DNA from: Alentia gelatinosa | Lineage: Eukaryota; Annelida; Polychaeta; Phyllodocida; Polynoidae | Direction of reading: 5' to 3' | DNA: 64,000 nt | Assembly: GCA_950022655.1 (NCBI GenBank) | Contig: OX465580.1 | Coordinates: forward strand, 95,002,797-95,066,796 | Shown here: positions 21,596-32,890 of the stretch, one piece after another | Layout: every line of letters begins with the position of its first letter | How positions within the stretch are numbered: the stretch's first letter is position 1 | The notes under the pieces: model-generated | Told to the model about the DNA's origin: nothing | What the model saw: only the letters and a program-made list of their open reading frames with translations | The model's database searches: none | Program-made: the position numbers and the translations under genes

Positions 21596-24389
21596 TCAAC
21601 AATAAGTATACTAGATGAAACAGAATTGGAATCTGTTAACTCCTTACATCCCATTATACTCTTTTCTACTTCTACTTTTTGTCACGTGATCCAAAAATAA
21701 AAAATTGGCCTATGTACCCGGCCTCTAGCAGCATTCATTGGCACTAGTACCTGGCTCCATGACTGTAGCCCTGTTGTGGGTACCTTTCGCAATAAGGTTT
21801 AAACCTGTTTAAAGTAAGAATCTCATGAGATTTTGTTCCTTGTTAGAGGTGATCGTCGCTGACAATTGCAAGGGAAAAAACTTGTCTCATCAAAATGGAA
21901 CAATACAATTCAGCCGAGGAGATTGTGTTCCAGTTCCGAATCTCAGCAGGATTTGTCTCAGACAAACGCTCTGTGAGGTACATGGATCCCATCGTGTGAA
22001 TCCTACTTTAGTGTGGTCAACGTCCACCAAACGTTTTAGAGACAGTTGTATATGCCCCCCCCCCCCCTACTTTTTGCATCGGCACTGTTCTGTCAATGAC
22101 AGATGTTTATCTGCTACTTGTTTCCTATATGAGGCCTTCATTGTCCCAGAAGGTCTACTAGGATAGGCTCATGCTGGAGAAATTATTTTCTTAGTTGATT
22201 TGGCAGTTGTTTGAATGATCTATAGTGTGTGTTACTAGATTTTGTTCCAATATATGTTCTCCACCAAACCTCCTATATGTTGTTATTTGTTGAGGGATTT
22301 TCGGCAGGATAAAAGACCTCCAGTTATTCGGGTAAAATACTCAACAGGCCTACCACCTAACCTACTTCCACACCACCTAAGCTACTTTCATAGCATCACC
22401 CGAGCTTCTCCAAGATGGTTAACTAGAATTTTTCTTATATTATCTCTTCATATCCTTTTGGTTGTTTGAATGTACTATTGTGTATATTACTAAAAGTTGT
22501 TACAATATATGTTTTCCAAAAAACCTCATGTGTCTTATGAATCTCGTAAATTTAAACTGTCAGGTTTAAGTCCAGAGTAATGAAAGTTTGTGTTTCGATA
22601 TTATAGTACATGTACTTTATCATGGTACAATGTTCATTCACAATGACCAAACTATTGTTTCACAAAAGGAAGTCAAAGTAGACCTAATTTTGTCACAAAT
22701 GAAGGACACCAAAATCTGTTTCTTCCAAACTCTCAGAAAACGGCAAAACCTCATAAAGGAACCAAATTTACACATGCGCAATGACCTGGTGTATAGGACA
22801 CCACGAAACATAATGAACAAAGATAGAACTGAAGTATAGCACCTGCGAAAAAGTGTCTATAGTTTGATGGGGATTATTATGTCCATGTCGGACATTTATG
22901 AAAGCTAGAAATATACATTTGTGGAGATAGCATCAAGACTTCGCTAATGAATTTAAAGTTTTCGCTATGAGTTAAAGTCTTACAGCATATAGTATCTGAA
23001 AATATCAATTACATACCGCTGAAAACAGAGTTTTAATTTTAACAACTACCAAGCAATACACACCATGTCTTATCTTTAGAAATATTTCAAAACCTATTAT
23101 TTAGTAATAACATAAATCTGCAGTTGAGCACCCCCGATCTATTTTTTTGGGTACATCAACGTCAGATCGGCGAATGGAAACGAGACCTCCAGAAAATACT
23201 GACAAATTAATTTGGTATAGATATATATGTAACAAGGCAACCACTGACGGATTCCTTTTAGAGAAAATCTTTGTGGTATATATCGATGGTATATATATCG
23301 ACGCCAGATTGATATACCTGGATGGAAGCAAATCTAGAAGAAAATGTTCACCTATTGATTTAGCTTGGGTTATGTAAAAAGTTCACTCCAAAGACTGATT
23401 TCCTCACATACTCAAAGACAGAATAAAAACGTTTTAATTTCGTCGATGATCCTCAATTACCCTTTAGGGTAACTAAACTAATCAATGGAACTGAGGTATA
23501 TATTGACGCTAGATTTATATATACCTCAATGTAAGCAAAACTAGAAGAAAATGTTCACCTATTGATTCAGCATGGGTTATGTAATAAGACCACTCCAAAG
23601 ACTGATTTCCTCACAGACACAAAGACAGGATAAAAACGTTTTAATTTCGTCGGTGATCCTCAATGTTCTAATGGGAACATTACATCGATATATACACACC
23701 CACAGGATACAGCAGAAACCAATAATTTGATACCAACGCACAGTCAATAGCACCGCAAACAGACTTTTAGGATAACTCGAAATGTTGAGGCTACTTTCGT
23801 CGGTCAATGGAAGAGAGGTTTTATCGTGACGAGGGGAAATTATGCTATCAGCAACAACAGACAATCTCAAGATCCTGTAGTACCATGCTCCAATGAGGAT
23901 GTGGACATGATAGGACTTTAATGCATGTGCATGTTAGAAAATGCTTGTATCGCTCAACATCAGTGCCATGACACTAGTGTGATTGTTGTGCAGTATGATA
24001 ACAAACATTTCTGTCGACAATTTGCTTCCTTCTCTTCCCCATGGGGCTCTGCGTGGAAATTTTCCGTTTAGAAAATTTGGTAGGTATCTATTATTAGATA
24101 GATCTATATGAGACAGGCCCTTATATAGGCTGCAATCCCACAAACACAATACACACGCAGGTTAAGTACGTCTATCACACACTAGAGGGCAGGACGCCCA
24201 GTCACTCCTCCCGAAGCCAAACACCAATTCGCTGAAAAGAGTTCTCGCCACACTTGGTCTTGGGAGAACGACAGGATACGAGAACAGAGGTCACATGGCA
24301 TATGTGACCCAACAGTACATGCGCATGCAGAGCAGTACGAATCAACTCTATACCCGCTCTGAGGGTAGTTTACATAGCCGCCCTCTCCC
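21596..24389. other. No gene seen; two local tandem duplications
   Basis: AT-rich sequence without a credible frame. A 75-bp segment (GTTTGAATG...CAATATATGTT(C/T)TCC) occurs at 22206-22282 and 22459-22535. A poly-C run lies near 22055. Confidence 0.5.
23288..23664 (+). repeat. Tandem duplication with a period of about 206 bp
   Basis: Two adjacent copies share GACGC(C/T)AGATT, CTAGAAGAAAATGTTCACC, CACTCCAAAGACTGATTTCC and AAAACGTTTTAATTTCGTCG. The copies start at about 23288 and 23490. Confidence 0.85.
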
Positions 24390-24499
24390 CAGTGGCGTCA
24401 GAATAGGGGGGGGGGGGCAGGGGGGGCGGCCGCCCCCCCACTTTTTTGCCAGCCCAAAAAAAGTCAGCACCTTCAAATTTAACTCAATCAAGTGCAAAG

Positions 24500-26860
24500 A
24501 CTGTCGTGATTTTTCACCATGGAAAAGTGTCAAAGTCTGACTCTTTAGCGTTCAATGATGGCTAAACCCTGACTTTTCACTGTTGTAAAATATCAAAGTC
24601 TAACTATTTAGCGTGCAATTAGGGCTAAACTCTGACTTTTCACCATGGTAAAATATCAAAATCTGACTCTTTAGCATGCAAAGATGGCTAAGCCCTGACT
24701 TTTCACCATGGAAATATGTCAAAGTCTGACCTTTTACTATGCAACGATGGATAAGTCCTGACCTTTCACCATGGAAAAGTGTCAAAGTCTGACTCTTGGG
24801 CGTGCAATGAGGGATACACCCTGACTTTTCACTGTGGTAAAATATCAAAGTCTGACTCTTTAGTGTTCAATGATGGCTAATCCCTGACTTTTCACCATGG
24901 AAAAGTGTCAAAGTCTGACTCTTTAGCGTGCAATTAGGGCTAAACCCTGACTTTTCACCGTGGTAAAATATCAAAGTCAGACTAATCCCTGAGTTTTTAC
25001 TGTGGTAAAATATCAAAGTCTGACTATTTACCCTGTAATGATGGCTAAGCCCTGACTTTTCACTGCGGAAAAGTGTCAAAGTCTGACCTTTTACTGTGCA
25101 ATGATGGCTAAGCCCTGACTTTTCACAGTGGAAAATGATCAAAGTCTGACTCTTTAGCTTGCAATGATGGCTAAGCCCTGACTTTTCTCCATAGAAATAT
25201 GTCAGAGTCTGACCTTTTACTGTGCAATGGTGGCTAAGCCCTGACTTTTCTCCCTTGTAAAATATCAAAGTCTAACTATTTAACGTGCAATTAGGGCTAA
25301 ACTCTGACTTTTCACCATGGAAATATGTCAAAGTCTGACCTTTTACTATGCAATGATGGATAAGTCCTGACCTTTCACCATGGAAAAGTGTCAAAGTCTA
25401 ACTCTTTAGTGTGCAATGAGGGCTAAACTCTGACTTTTCACTGTGGTAAAATATCAAAGTCTGACTCTTTAGCGTGCAATTAGGGCTAAACACTGACTTT
25501 TCACCGTGGTAAAATATCAAAGTTTGACTCTTTAGTGTTCAATGATGGCTAATCCCTGACTTTTCACCATGGTAAAATGTCAAAGTCTGACTCTTTAGCG
25601 TGCAATGATGGCTAAGCCCTTACTTTTCACAGTGGAAAAATGTCAAAGTCTGACTTTTTAGTGTGCAATGATGGCTAAGACATGACTATCCACCATGGTA
25701 AAATATCACAGTATGACTTTTTAGCATGCAATGATGGCTAAACCCTGACTTTTCACCGTGGTAAAATATCAAAGTCTGACTCTTTAGTGTTCAATGATGG
25801 CTAATCCCTGACTTTTCACCATGGAAAAGTGTCAAAATCTGACTCTTTAGCGTGCAATTAGGGCTAAACCCTGACTTTTCACTGTAGTAAAATATCAAAG
25901 TCAGACTAATCCCTGACTTTTCACCATGGAAAAGTGTCAAAGTCTGACTCTTTAGCATGCAATGATGGCTAAGCCCTTACTTTTCACAGTGGAAAAATGT
26001 CAAAGTCTGACTTTTTAGTGTGCAATGATGGCTAAAACATGACTTTTCACCATGGTAAAATATCGAAGTCTGACTTTTTAGCATGCAATGATGGCTAAGC
26101 CCTGACTTTTCACAGTGGAAAATGATCAAAGTCTGACTCTTTAGCTTGCAATGATGGCTAAGCCCTGACTTTTAACCATAGAAATATGTCAGAGTCTGAC
26201 CTTTTACTGTGCAATGGTGGCTAAGCCCTGACTTTTCACTGTGGTAAAATATCAAAGTGTGATTCTTTAGCATGCAATTAGGGCTAAGCCCAGATTTCTT
26301 CCCGTGGTAAGATATCAAAGTGTGACTATTTAGCGTGCAATAATGGCTATGGTTGGTTGGTTGGTTGGTTTGATTTAACGTCCAGTTAACCATTGCAGGT
26401 TCTCACCAGACTTTCTCGAGGTTCTTTTACACCACAAGGGTGGTGATCAAATCTATGAATTAAATTTTGGTGGAAACCTCACCCCTACACATTTACCGAG
26501 GTGAGAGTTCTTTTACTTCCCACACCACATAGACATGGTATGAGAAGGATTGGCCTTTGATATAGCAGTATAGGTATCTACCACTGCTGGGGGTGAAGGA
26601 GAAAAGTGGCTGCAGTGGTACCCGAATCAACAAAGTCTGACAACCTTGATATTCGAAGTCCAGTGCTCTTTACCACTGAGCTAACTCCCTACCCCGGTCG
26701 CTTTTGTTATGCTTGCATGCAAGCATAACCGGTCTGCACCACGAGGAGACGAGGCGACAGCAATTAACAATAATGGCTAAGCCCTGACTTTTCACTGTGG
26801 GAAAGTGTCAAAGTCTGACTTGACCTAACTGTAACAACCTGACTTTTCTCAGATTTTTCG
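24500..26860. repeat. 63-bp minisatellite array, about 30 units
   Basis: The unit is close to GTCTGACTCTTTAGCGTGCA, ATGATGGCTAAGCCCTGACT and TTTCACCATGGAAAAATGTCAAA joined head to tail. Units vary by substitutions and a few deletions. Because 63 is divisible by three, the minus strand stays open over several units as 21-residue repeats (for example LTLFHGEKSGLSHHCTVKG). These short frames are broken by stops and I do not regard them as genes. Confidence 0.9.
26350..26767 (-). mobile_element. tRNA-derived SINE inserted in the 63-bp array
   Basis: A 418-bp insertion flanked by the 12-bp direct repeats CAATAATGGCTA (26338-26349 and 26768-26779), which are part of a 63-bp unit. On the minus strand it contains a tRNA-like head with an A-box-like TTAGCTCAGTGGTAAAGAGC and a weaker B-box region (TTGATTCGGGTACC). 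A unique body and an (AACC)n tail follow. The 5' 70 bases include the perfect palindrome GTTATGCTTGCATGCAAGCA/TAAC at 26706-26729. Partial relatives lie at 51115-51362 and 45550-45612. Confidence 0.85.
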
Positions 26861-27186
26861 ATGATTTACGGTAAATCCAATGGGACAGGTCAATCTCAAA
26901 GTCAGACCCAATACCAAGAAAAAAGTCAGCAATTTTTCAGTTCGCCCCCCCACTTTCAAAATGTTCTGACGCCCCTGCTCCTCCAAACCATCCGTATGCC
27001 ATGGTTGTGGAATCTGACAGTTTTGACAGTGACGATTGTAAATCACTGTTAGTTGCATACTTATTTCAGCAAAGACTCCTATGCATCATGTAGTAACTCA
27101 ATGTATTAATGAAAGTAAATTCGTTCATGGTACATATATAGACTCTCTGAGGACTCTCCTCTAAAACTGGAATTCATAACTGATAC

Positions 27187-27495
27187 CTAATTATAACAGC
27201 TGAGATCATGGCTATTGTCTGCAAGAGGTGTAACTGCTACCCACCTTCCAACATCTCTTGGCTCTTCGTTTAGAAAAAGAAGACTAACATTTGGCTGCAA
27301 GGTGTATTGCGACATAGACATCGAGTAGTTTACATAGCCGCCCTCTCCTCCAAACCATCCGCATGCCATGGTTGTGGAATCTGCCAGTTTTGAGGGTGGA
27401 TTCAAAAATCTACCCGATAGTGGCTGAATTGATTCTGCCGAGCTACAGTCATATGCCTCCAAAGCTGGCCTCATGGTCTGTGATAATGCAGACAA
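27187..27495 (-). CDS. Possible C-terminal exon, unrecognised
   Basis: A 102-codon frame ending in TAG reads SKLADSTTMACGWFGGEGGY, then PNVSLLFLNEEPRDVGRWVA, with protein-like composition. Its central part is paralogous to a copy split by the 63-bp-array element (24366-24388 plus 26978-27030), which reads DSTTMAYGWFGG on one side. A weak acceptor (ATTATCACAG) precedes ACCATGAGG near 27478. I cannot name a family, and it may be a pseudo-exon. Confidence 0.25.
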   Translation of the reverse strand: MSALSQTMRPALEAYDCSSAESIQPLSGRFLNPPSKLADSTTMACGWFGGEGGYVNYSMSMSQYTLQPNVSLLFLNEEPRDVGRWVAVTPLADNSHDLSCYN

Positions 27496-27759
27496 ATTGC
27501 AAGTTGTCTAAAAAGATAAACGAGAAAGAAAAAAGAAGTCACGTATGAACCGAATACACCTAAAGATCCATGACCTGTTTATCGGGTATGTCTTAGGTGA
27601 AGGCTTGAAATCTGTTGGCCGATAGCGTCAAATCCGCTCATTCCAAGAACTATTTTAGGCGAAGGCTTAAAAAGACAATAGGAATTCCCTAAGACCTGTT
27701 TTACATACTTAGATATCAAGGTAGTGGTAACAATTACGTTAACATCTCTTAGGGAGCGT

Positions 27760-27910
27760 TCAATAATTATGACCCAGGGGGGCACAGTTTTTAGGGGGGG
27801 GCCAACTTTTTTGGGGGGTTTTCCAAGGGGGGGGGGGGACTTTTTTTTGGTATTCCAATGGGGGGGGGGACTTTTTTTTTAGTATTTCCATGGGGGGGGG
27901 GGGGGGGCAA
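27760..27910 (+). repeat. G-tract / T-tract low-complexity block
   Basis: Alternating runs of 8-16 G and 6-9 T with the spacer GACTTTTTTTT...ATTCCA. The G runs have G-quadruplex potential on the + strand. The neighbouring GTTCAATAATTATGACCC looks like a transposon end. Confidence 0.8.
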
Positions 27911-29878
27911 ATCTTTTCACTAATTCTGTCACGGGGTCGGCGTTTTCAGCTGAACATGAAGGCAAACTCCCATATTTGTGTTCAATGACAAGAATTAATG
28001 TTATGAAATGCATTCATATCATATCACAGCTTAAGAAATCAGCTTAGTTGTACAACTATAATACTGATTAATGCACAAGGTCACCATAGGTGTCTCACTC
28101 CCTAGAGTTCAGTGTCTATGGTCACAGTCCTGTTCGCCAATTCGACATGGGTGTCCACCCTCCCTCAGTCTGACAGGGAGACAACAATGGACGAACACTA
28201 ACATTTGTCCCAGAGTCAATGCAGTCTCACAAGATCATTAGTTTGTTATTCACCATTGATGAATTAGGAGCATTTGCTATATTATTATATATCTAAAAAT
28301 GGCGAAATTTGAGCTAATCACGTGATGTCATACCACGTACGTCACACTGTGACGTGAAAAATAGGTTGAAAGCTAAACAAGATCAAGACAAATGTGATTC
28401 GACTGTATCCAGAGAAAGTCGGCCCAACCATTACCAATATTCTTAGAAACCTTCGAATGATTATTATGTTGAAACTTCCCTTATATCCGCAGGATGATTA
28501 CTCTGTCTAAGGTCTTCATCCATGCCGAACGCATTGCACTATATCTCAGGACGCACCTCAACAATCAGTCTCCGTGTACCTGAAACTTATCGCAAATATG
28601 TAATCCCAGACTGTACAACGTCATGAATATATATTTGAGTATCTACCTGGAAACAGCAGCCAACCAAAGATACATAAAAGGCCAGTTGATACCCTCCTAT
28701 GAGATCTGAAATCCAAAACCAATCTGCTCAGTGCTGGGTGTACCATGGAGGCCTAGAATTGGATATTTGAAGCTTGGTATGAAATCTCTCTCAATAACAG
28801 ATCAAATTGAGCACATCGGATTGTTCTGACCAAAGTGGTCTCAATACTTAATACAACAAAGCCGGCGACCTGGAATGTTACTTCCTCAAGCAGCAAATTG
28901 AATGCCTCTCAAACCAGCCTGGGGATAGATAGGTACAGAAGACTCGGTGTCAAGTTGATAAACATGCCATAGCGATGCCAAGCACCCATGGTTGACACTT
29001 ATAATTAGAACATGCTTATGCAAAAGTACCCCAGGAAGTGATTGAATACTTAACAGATGTATCTCAGTGAGTAACTAATATCTAGATACATGAATCATTA
29101 TAAGAAAACCTCGAAGCAAACTCTACACTGCTGCTAGAGAGTTCTCAACAACGTGAGGGACTCAGGTGGTGTGTCCCATATACTCACTGACAGATTTGCC
29201 AGCGAAATGACATTGACATGGTTAATGGATAGTCATGTAATTTACTGGCTGGCTCTGGGTAAAAGAAGATGTAGATGACCTTTACCTCGAGGTCAATAAG
29301 TCTCACAAACAAATGTTGGCCATATAATTCACCAACTAAAATTGGATTGACGCGACTACTTCTTGAAGTCAACTCAGTGAGACAGCTGAGACTGCTGCCG
29401 CAGGGTCAATGAGGTGTGTCCATCGTCCTTCCAAAATTAGGATGAAGAAAGCATGATGATTCGGTTCGGACTTGGTTATCAAACATTTCAGGATATACCT
29501 GTTTTCAAGGTGGGTGGATGTGGCGGCTTCGCGACTATCGAGCAAGTGACGATCTCAGTGCAGTGATCCGCGGGCTGCGGCCTGCTTATGTTAATTTTTC
29601 CACAGAGTTAGACCTTCATTGGTTCCCAGTGGTCACATGTTGATTTTCCTGTATTCTGATTGGTCAATCCTTGAACAAAGAGAGGCGGGAAATTCAAATG
29701 GCCAATGGTTGTCAGTGTCTCATACACTTTTGGGTGCCACTGACTGGTGGCGCCTATGTCCTATGGTGGACATTTGAGAGGATCTGAGTCCTGGTGTGTG
29801 TATTTGGAACTACCTATGTGTTGGTTCTGGCTCCCTCTATGGGGGTTGGTTTGAACCTTTTTCTCTGTGTGTTAGACT
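27911..29878. other. No gene seen; one dispersed repeat
   Basis: 28285-28370 (CTAAAAATGGCGAAATTTGA, ACGTACGTCACACTGTGACGT) matches 52618-52690. Elsewhere short frames with many stops. 29520-29860 probably belongs to the 3' region of the Penelope element (inverted CCAAT boxes at about 29640-29730). Confidence 0.4.
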
Positions 29879-29905
29879 AATAAACCCGTGTTTTCGGGGT
29901 TTATT
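29879..29905. repeat. Nine-base-pair hairpin AATAAACCC/GGGTTTATT
   Basis: A perfect stem with a nine-base loop lies at the edge of the hammerhead-like motif and overlaps its stem I. It might be a structured RNA end or an alternative fold. Confidence 0.6.
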
Positions 29906-29948
29906 CTTGCTCAATAGTTTCGACGGTCTCGTCTCATCAGGCGAATAA
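29901..29948 (-). ncRNA. Hammerhead-ribozyme-like motif behind the Penelope element
   Basis: On the minus strand: stem I TTATTC-GC, core CTGATGA (29940-29934), stem II GACG/AGAC/CGTC, core GAAA (29921-29918), a minimal stem III C-UAUU-G, then GC-AA-GAATAA closing stem I. Core boxes and two stems fit a type I hammerhead with the tiny stem III seen in Penelope-like elements. The expected U-H cleavage bases read A-G instead, so the copy may be inactive. Confidence 0.45.
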
Positions 29949-30104
29949 TAGCCGGCCTATAGGTCTATAGGTGTTTTTATGGTTTTTTCATTTTCCATAT
30001 TTATTAGACCCCCTTTAGGGGATCTTCTTCTAACCTTTAGAATTAACAGGACTGAGTTCTGTCACTTTTTTGTCGCTATATGGGTGAAGCTTAGGTGAAT
30101 CATT

Positions 30105-30204
30105 GTATGGTAGAATTTTTTCCTTTTATCCCGTTGTGGAAAAAGTTTTTCCTATTACCTTGTGGGGTATTTATAGGTAAAAGCTCTTGTGTGAGATGGG
30201 AAAA
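30105..30204. repeat. 3' inverted terminal repeat of the Penelope element
   Basis: About 100 bases that are the reverse complement of 34087-34186 at roughly 97% identity. It lies about 30 bases downstream of the ORF2 stop. Confidence 0.9.
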
Positions 30205-30233
30205 TTTTTTTTGACGTGGCATTGTGTATGGCT

Positions 30234-32873
30234 TCACCCATAGTTACTATCCATAGTGTTCATTCCCCTAGGGGCTTGGGTCTTTAGTCTATGGATCCAG
30301 TTATACTCAATTTTGTCTCTGAGTATACCAGCTTGTTTGCTGTCTGGATGTCTGTAGATGAAGTCCAGTATATGCACTTTGACCTCATCTACTCCACGGT
30401 GGTCACACTGGTTGAAGTGTTTTGGGACGTCACTTATTGTGCTTCCCTGTCGGATGGATCTCAGGTGTTCCGAGATCCTCTCCTTTATTTTCCTTTTTGT
30501 CTGCCCTACATATTGGGTTTGACATTTCTGGCATTCTATGCAATTTATCACGTTGGAGCTATTGCATGTCACATTTGTTCTACACTTGTGTACCGTGCCC
30601 TTTGTCTTTGATTTGATTTTGGTTTCTTTGCTCAGAATATTGCAATATTTGCAGTTCTGTTTCTTGCAATGATTGTCTTTGGGACTCTCCCTGGCTTTCG
30701 AGTTATCTTTATTGTATGTGGTTCTCGCCCTTACTAAGTGGTCTCTCAGATTTTTGGGGCGTTTGAACCCTTTCACCAGTTTGCTTTTGTATATGCTTTT
30801 GGTGGTAGTCAATTTTCCAAGAATTTCCCAGTTGTTTTGGACTATTTCTGGGAGTATTGGTTTGCCCTGACGGTAGGTGCTAATGAGGTATGTCTTCTCC
30901 TCATTGTTGATCTCCCGAGTCTTGGGTTTGAGAGTCTCATCCCTCGGGGTTTCGTCAACTCTTTTTTTGCATTCCTTGAGGAGTTTTTCCGGGTACCCTC
31001 GTTCCCGGAATTCTTTGACCTTTTGTGATGCATGTCTTTGGTAGTCTGCATCCTTGGAGCATATCCTTTTAACTCTCAATATCTGTGAGTAAGGGATGCT
31101 CCTTTTCTGTGATGGAGGATGGGATGAGTCATATTTTAGGTATGTGTTCTCATCCGTCGGTTTTGAGTACAGGTCTGTATAGAGTCTGTAGTCTAGTCCG
31201 ATTCTAACCGTTGTATCCAGAAAATTCACATGTGTCTCGGATTTCTCCATTGTGAATTTTATTCGTTCATGTGCATGGTTGAGGTAGTTGAACCAATTGT
31301 CTAGTTCTGCCTTACCATGACCCCAGATGAAGAATATATCATCGATATACCTCCACCATACCATCGGTTTCAGATGGTGATCCTCTAGTAGTTTGGTCTC
31401 AAGTGATCCCATATACAGATTCGCGTACGATGGGGCCAGGCGTGTTCCCATTGCTGTGCCGCTGATCTGTATGTAATTCTTATTGTTGAATTGTATGTTG
31501 TTTTTGGTCAATACAGTAGCCAGTAGTTCTACTATGCTGTCTGTGCTCGGGTTGGTCCCCTCCCTTCTACATGACAGCTTTTCTCTGATGGCGGATATTC
31601 CTTCATCGTTTGGGATGTTGGTGTAGAGAGCACTCACATCCAACGTACCCACTATATCTCCCATTTTTAGTTTCCCCACTGTTCCAATTTTTTCTAGAAA
31701 GTGGTTGGTGTCTTTGACATAGGACCCAATTTTAGGGACTTCTGGTTTGAGGAAGTTGTCCACAAATTTAGAGATTTTCTCTGTTGCGCAATTGTTTGCC
31801 TATACCAACGGTCTTCCCGGTGGTGGGGTCACTCCCTTATGTATTTTCGGTAGAAAATATATTTGGGGTGCCCTGGGCTTAGCGGTTTTTAGTGCCTCGC
31901 CTAGGGGTTGGGTTATTTCGCCTTTTTCCACCATATCATCAATTTTGTGGTTGATGCCTTTGTTTATGACTTCTGTTGGGTCATTGTCTAGTTCGCGATA
32001 TACTAGTTTATCATTGAGTTGTCTCTCAGCTTCCCTTATATAGTCCACTGTATTGAGGATAACTGTTGCTCCCCCTTTGTCTGCTGGTTTTATCACGATC
32101 TCTTTATCTCTAGCGAGTGTTTTTAGGGCAGTCTTCTCTTCTGGAGCTATATTGGGCTTTATTTTGCGACCATGTATTGCCTTGGCGTTAAGGCTGAGTT
32201 CATTTACTGCGATGTATCCTTCTAGATTAGAGGATTCCTGAGGGGCTGAGTAGTTCTTGGGGTCCCTGAGATCTTTTATCAGGTTTCTGTCCCCAAAGGG
32301 GGCTGTGGTTCCCCCTTTCCCGGTGGTGTGCCCTACGTGCGCATGTGGATCAGTATGTGTATCCCCTGTCACCATTTTTTCAGGTGTGGGTGTACATATA
32401 CGTTTGTTGGGTGGTTTCTGAAAGAATTGTTTGAGTCTTAGGTTCCTATGGAATCTATCTAATTCTAGTTTCAGTTCCCCCTCCTCAATCTTACCCGGTG
32501 TCGGGCAAAAGTTAAGTCCCTTATTTAGGAGAGATATTTCTGGTTCAGTTAATTTCTTATCTGAAAGATTGACTACTGTGCCTGTTTTCACATACTTAGG
32601 TTTTTGAGCGACCTTGTCCCTTTTTGGGGATATAGTCTCTGTTTGACCTATACCTGGGGTTTCATCTTTCTGATCTGGACCCGCTTTGGTTTCCTGCGTC
32701 TGCTGGCATCTACCTGTACAGAATGGAACAGATGCAGTGCAACAAGGTTTGGAATCTTTATTACGTTTCACAATATCATCAGAAGATTTCTTTGATTTAT
32801 TGGAAAATGGATTGTTTTGAGACATTGCTACCTGAAAAGAGGTTGGGTCATTGTCCGTTGAATCAGTGTCCAT
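30234..32873 (-). pseudogene. Penelope-like RT plus GIY-YIG endonuclease, one in-frame TAG
   Basis: About 880 codons in one frame, broken only by TAG at 31800-31802 (codon 358, in the GRPLV-ANNC block just before the RT palm). In order: a variable N-terminus, the hallmark IVIKPADKGGATVIL (about residues 261-275), FLPKIHKG, GTLDVSALYTNIPNDEG (motif A, about 409-425), SGTAMGTRLAPSYANLYMG (motif B, about 471-489) and WWRYIDDIFFIW (catalytic YIDD, about 509-512). A Cys pair linker (CKKQNCKYC, about 736-744) follows, then CNSSNVINCIECQKC-x3-YVGQTKRKIKERISEH, the GIY-YIG nuclease (YVG at about 788). The Zn-like linker and C-terminal nuclease place it near the Neptune/Poseidon branch. ATG 32873 lies 18 bases below the ORF1 stop in a different frame. 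Confidence 0.9.
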
Positions 32874-32890
32874 ACACACGTTGGTCGGGG

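Larger units (their letters stand above)
24390..26977. mobile_element. 2.6-kb TIR element filled with a 63-bp tandem repeat
   Basis: Ends are CAGTGGCGTCAGAA (24390-24403) and the inverse of CAGGGGCGTCAGAA (26964-26977). Each is followed inward by a G/C-rich tract and AAAAGTC(A)GC words. CAG-type ends suggest a hAT-like non-autonomous element. The interior is a 63-bp minisatellite, interrupted by a SINE. The flanks join in an unfilled paralogous site at 27327-27400. No transposase frame is present. Confidence 0.75.

Noticed and set aside
24600..25268. Minus-strand frames of 82-133 codons with 21-residue repeats as a repetitive protein gene
   Set aside because: They arise from the 63-bp (3n) satellite, are broken by stops and indels and have no upstream exon or start context.
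26590..26700. A functional tRNA gene
   Set aside because: The A-box-like region is part of a SINE with a poor B box, a 12-bp target duplication and no clean cloverleaf.
24500..26860. CRISPR-like array
   Set aside because: Units are contiguous 63-bp repeats without unique spacers, in a eukaryotic transposon context.
30291..31028. Plus-strand frames with membrane-like hydrophobic sequence
   Set aside because: Antisense of the RT/endonuclease coding strand; hydrophobicity comes from reading Lys/Glu/Asn-rich codons in reverse.
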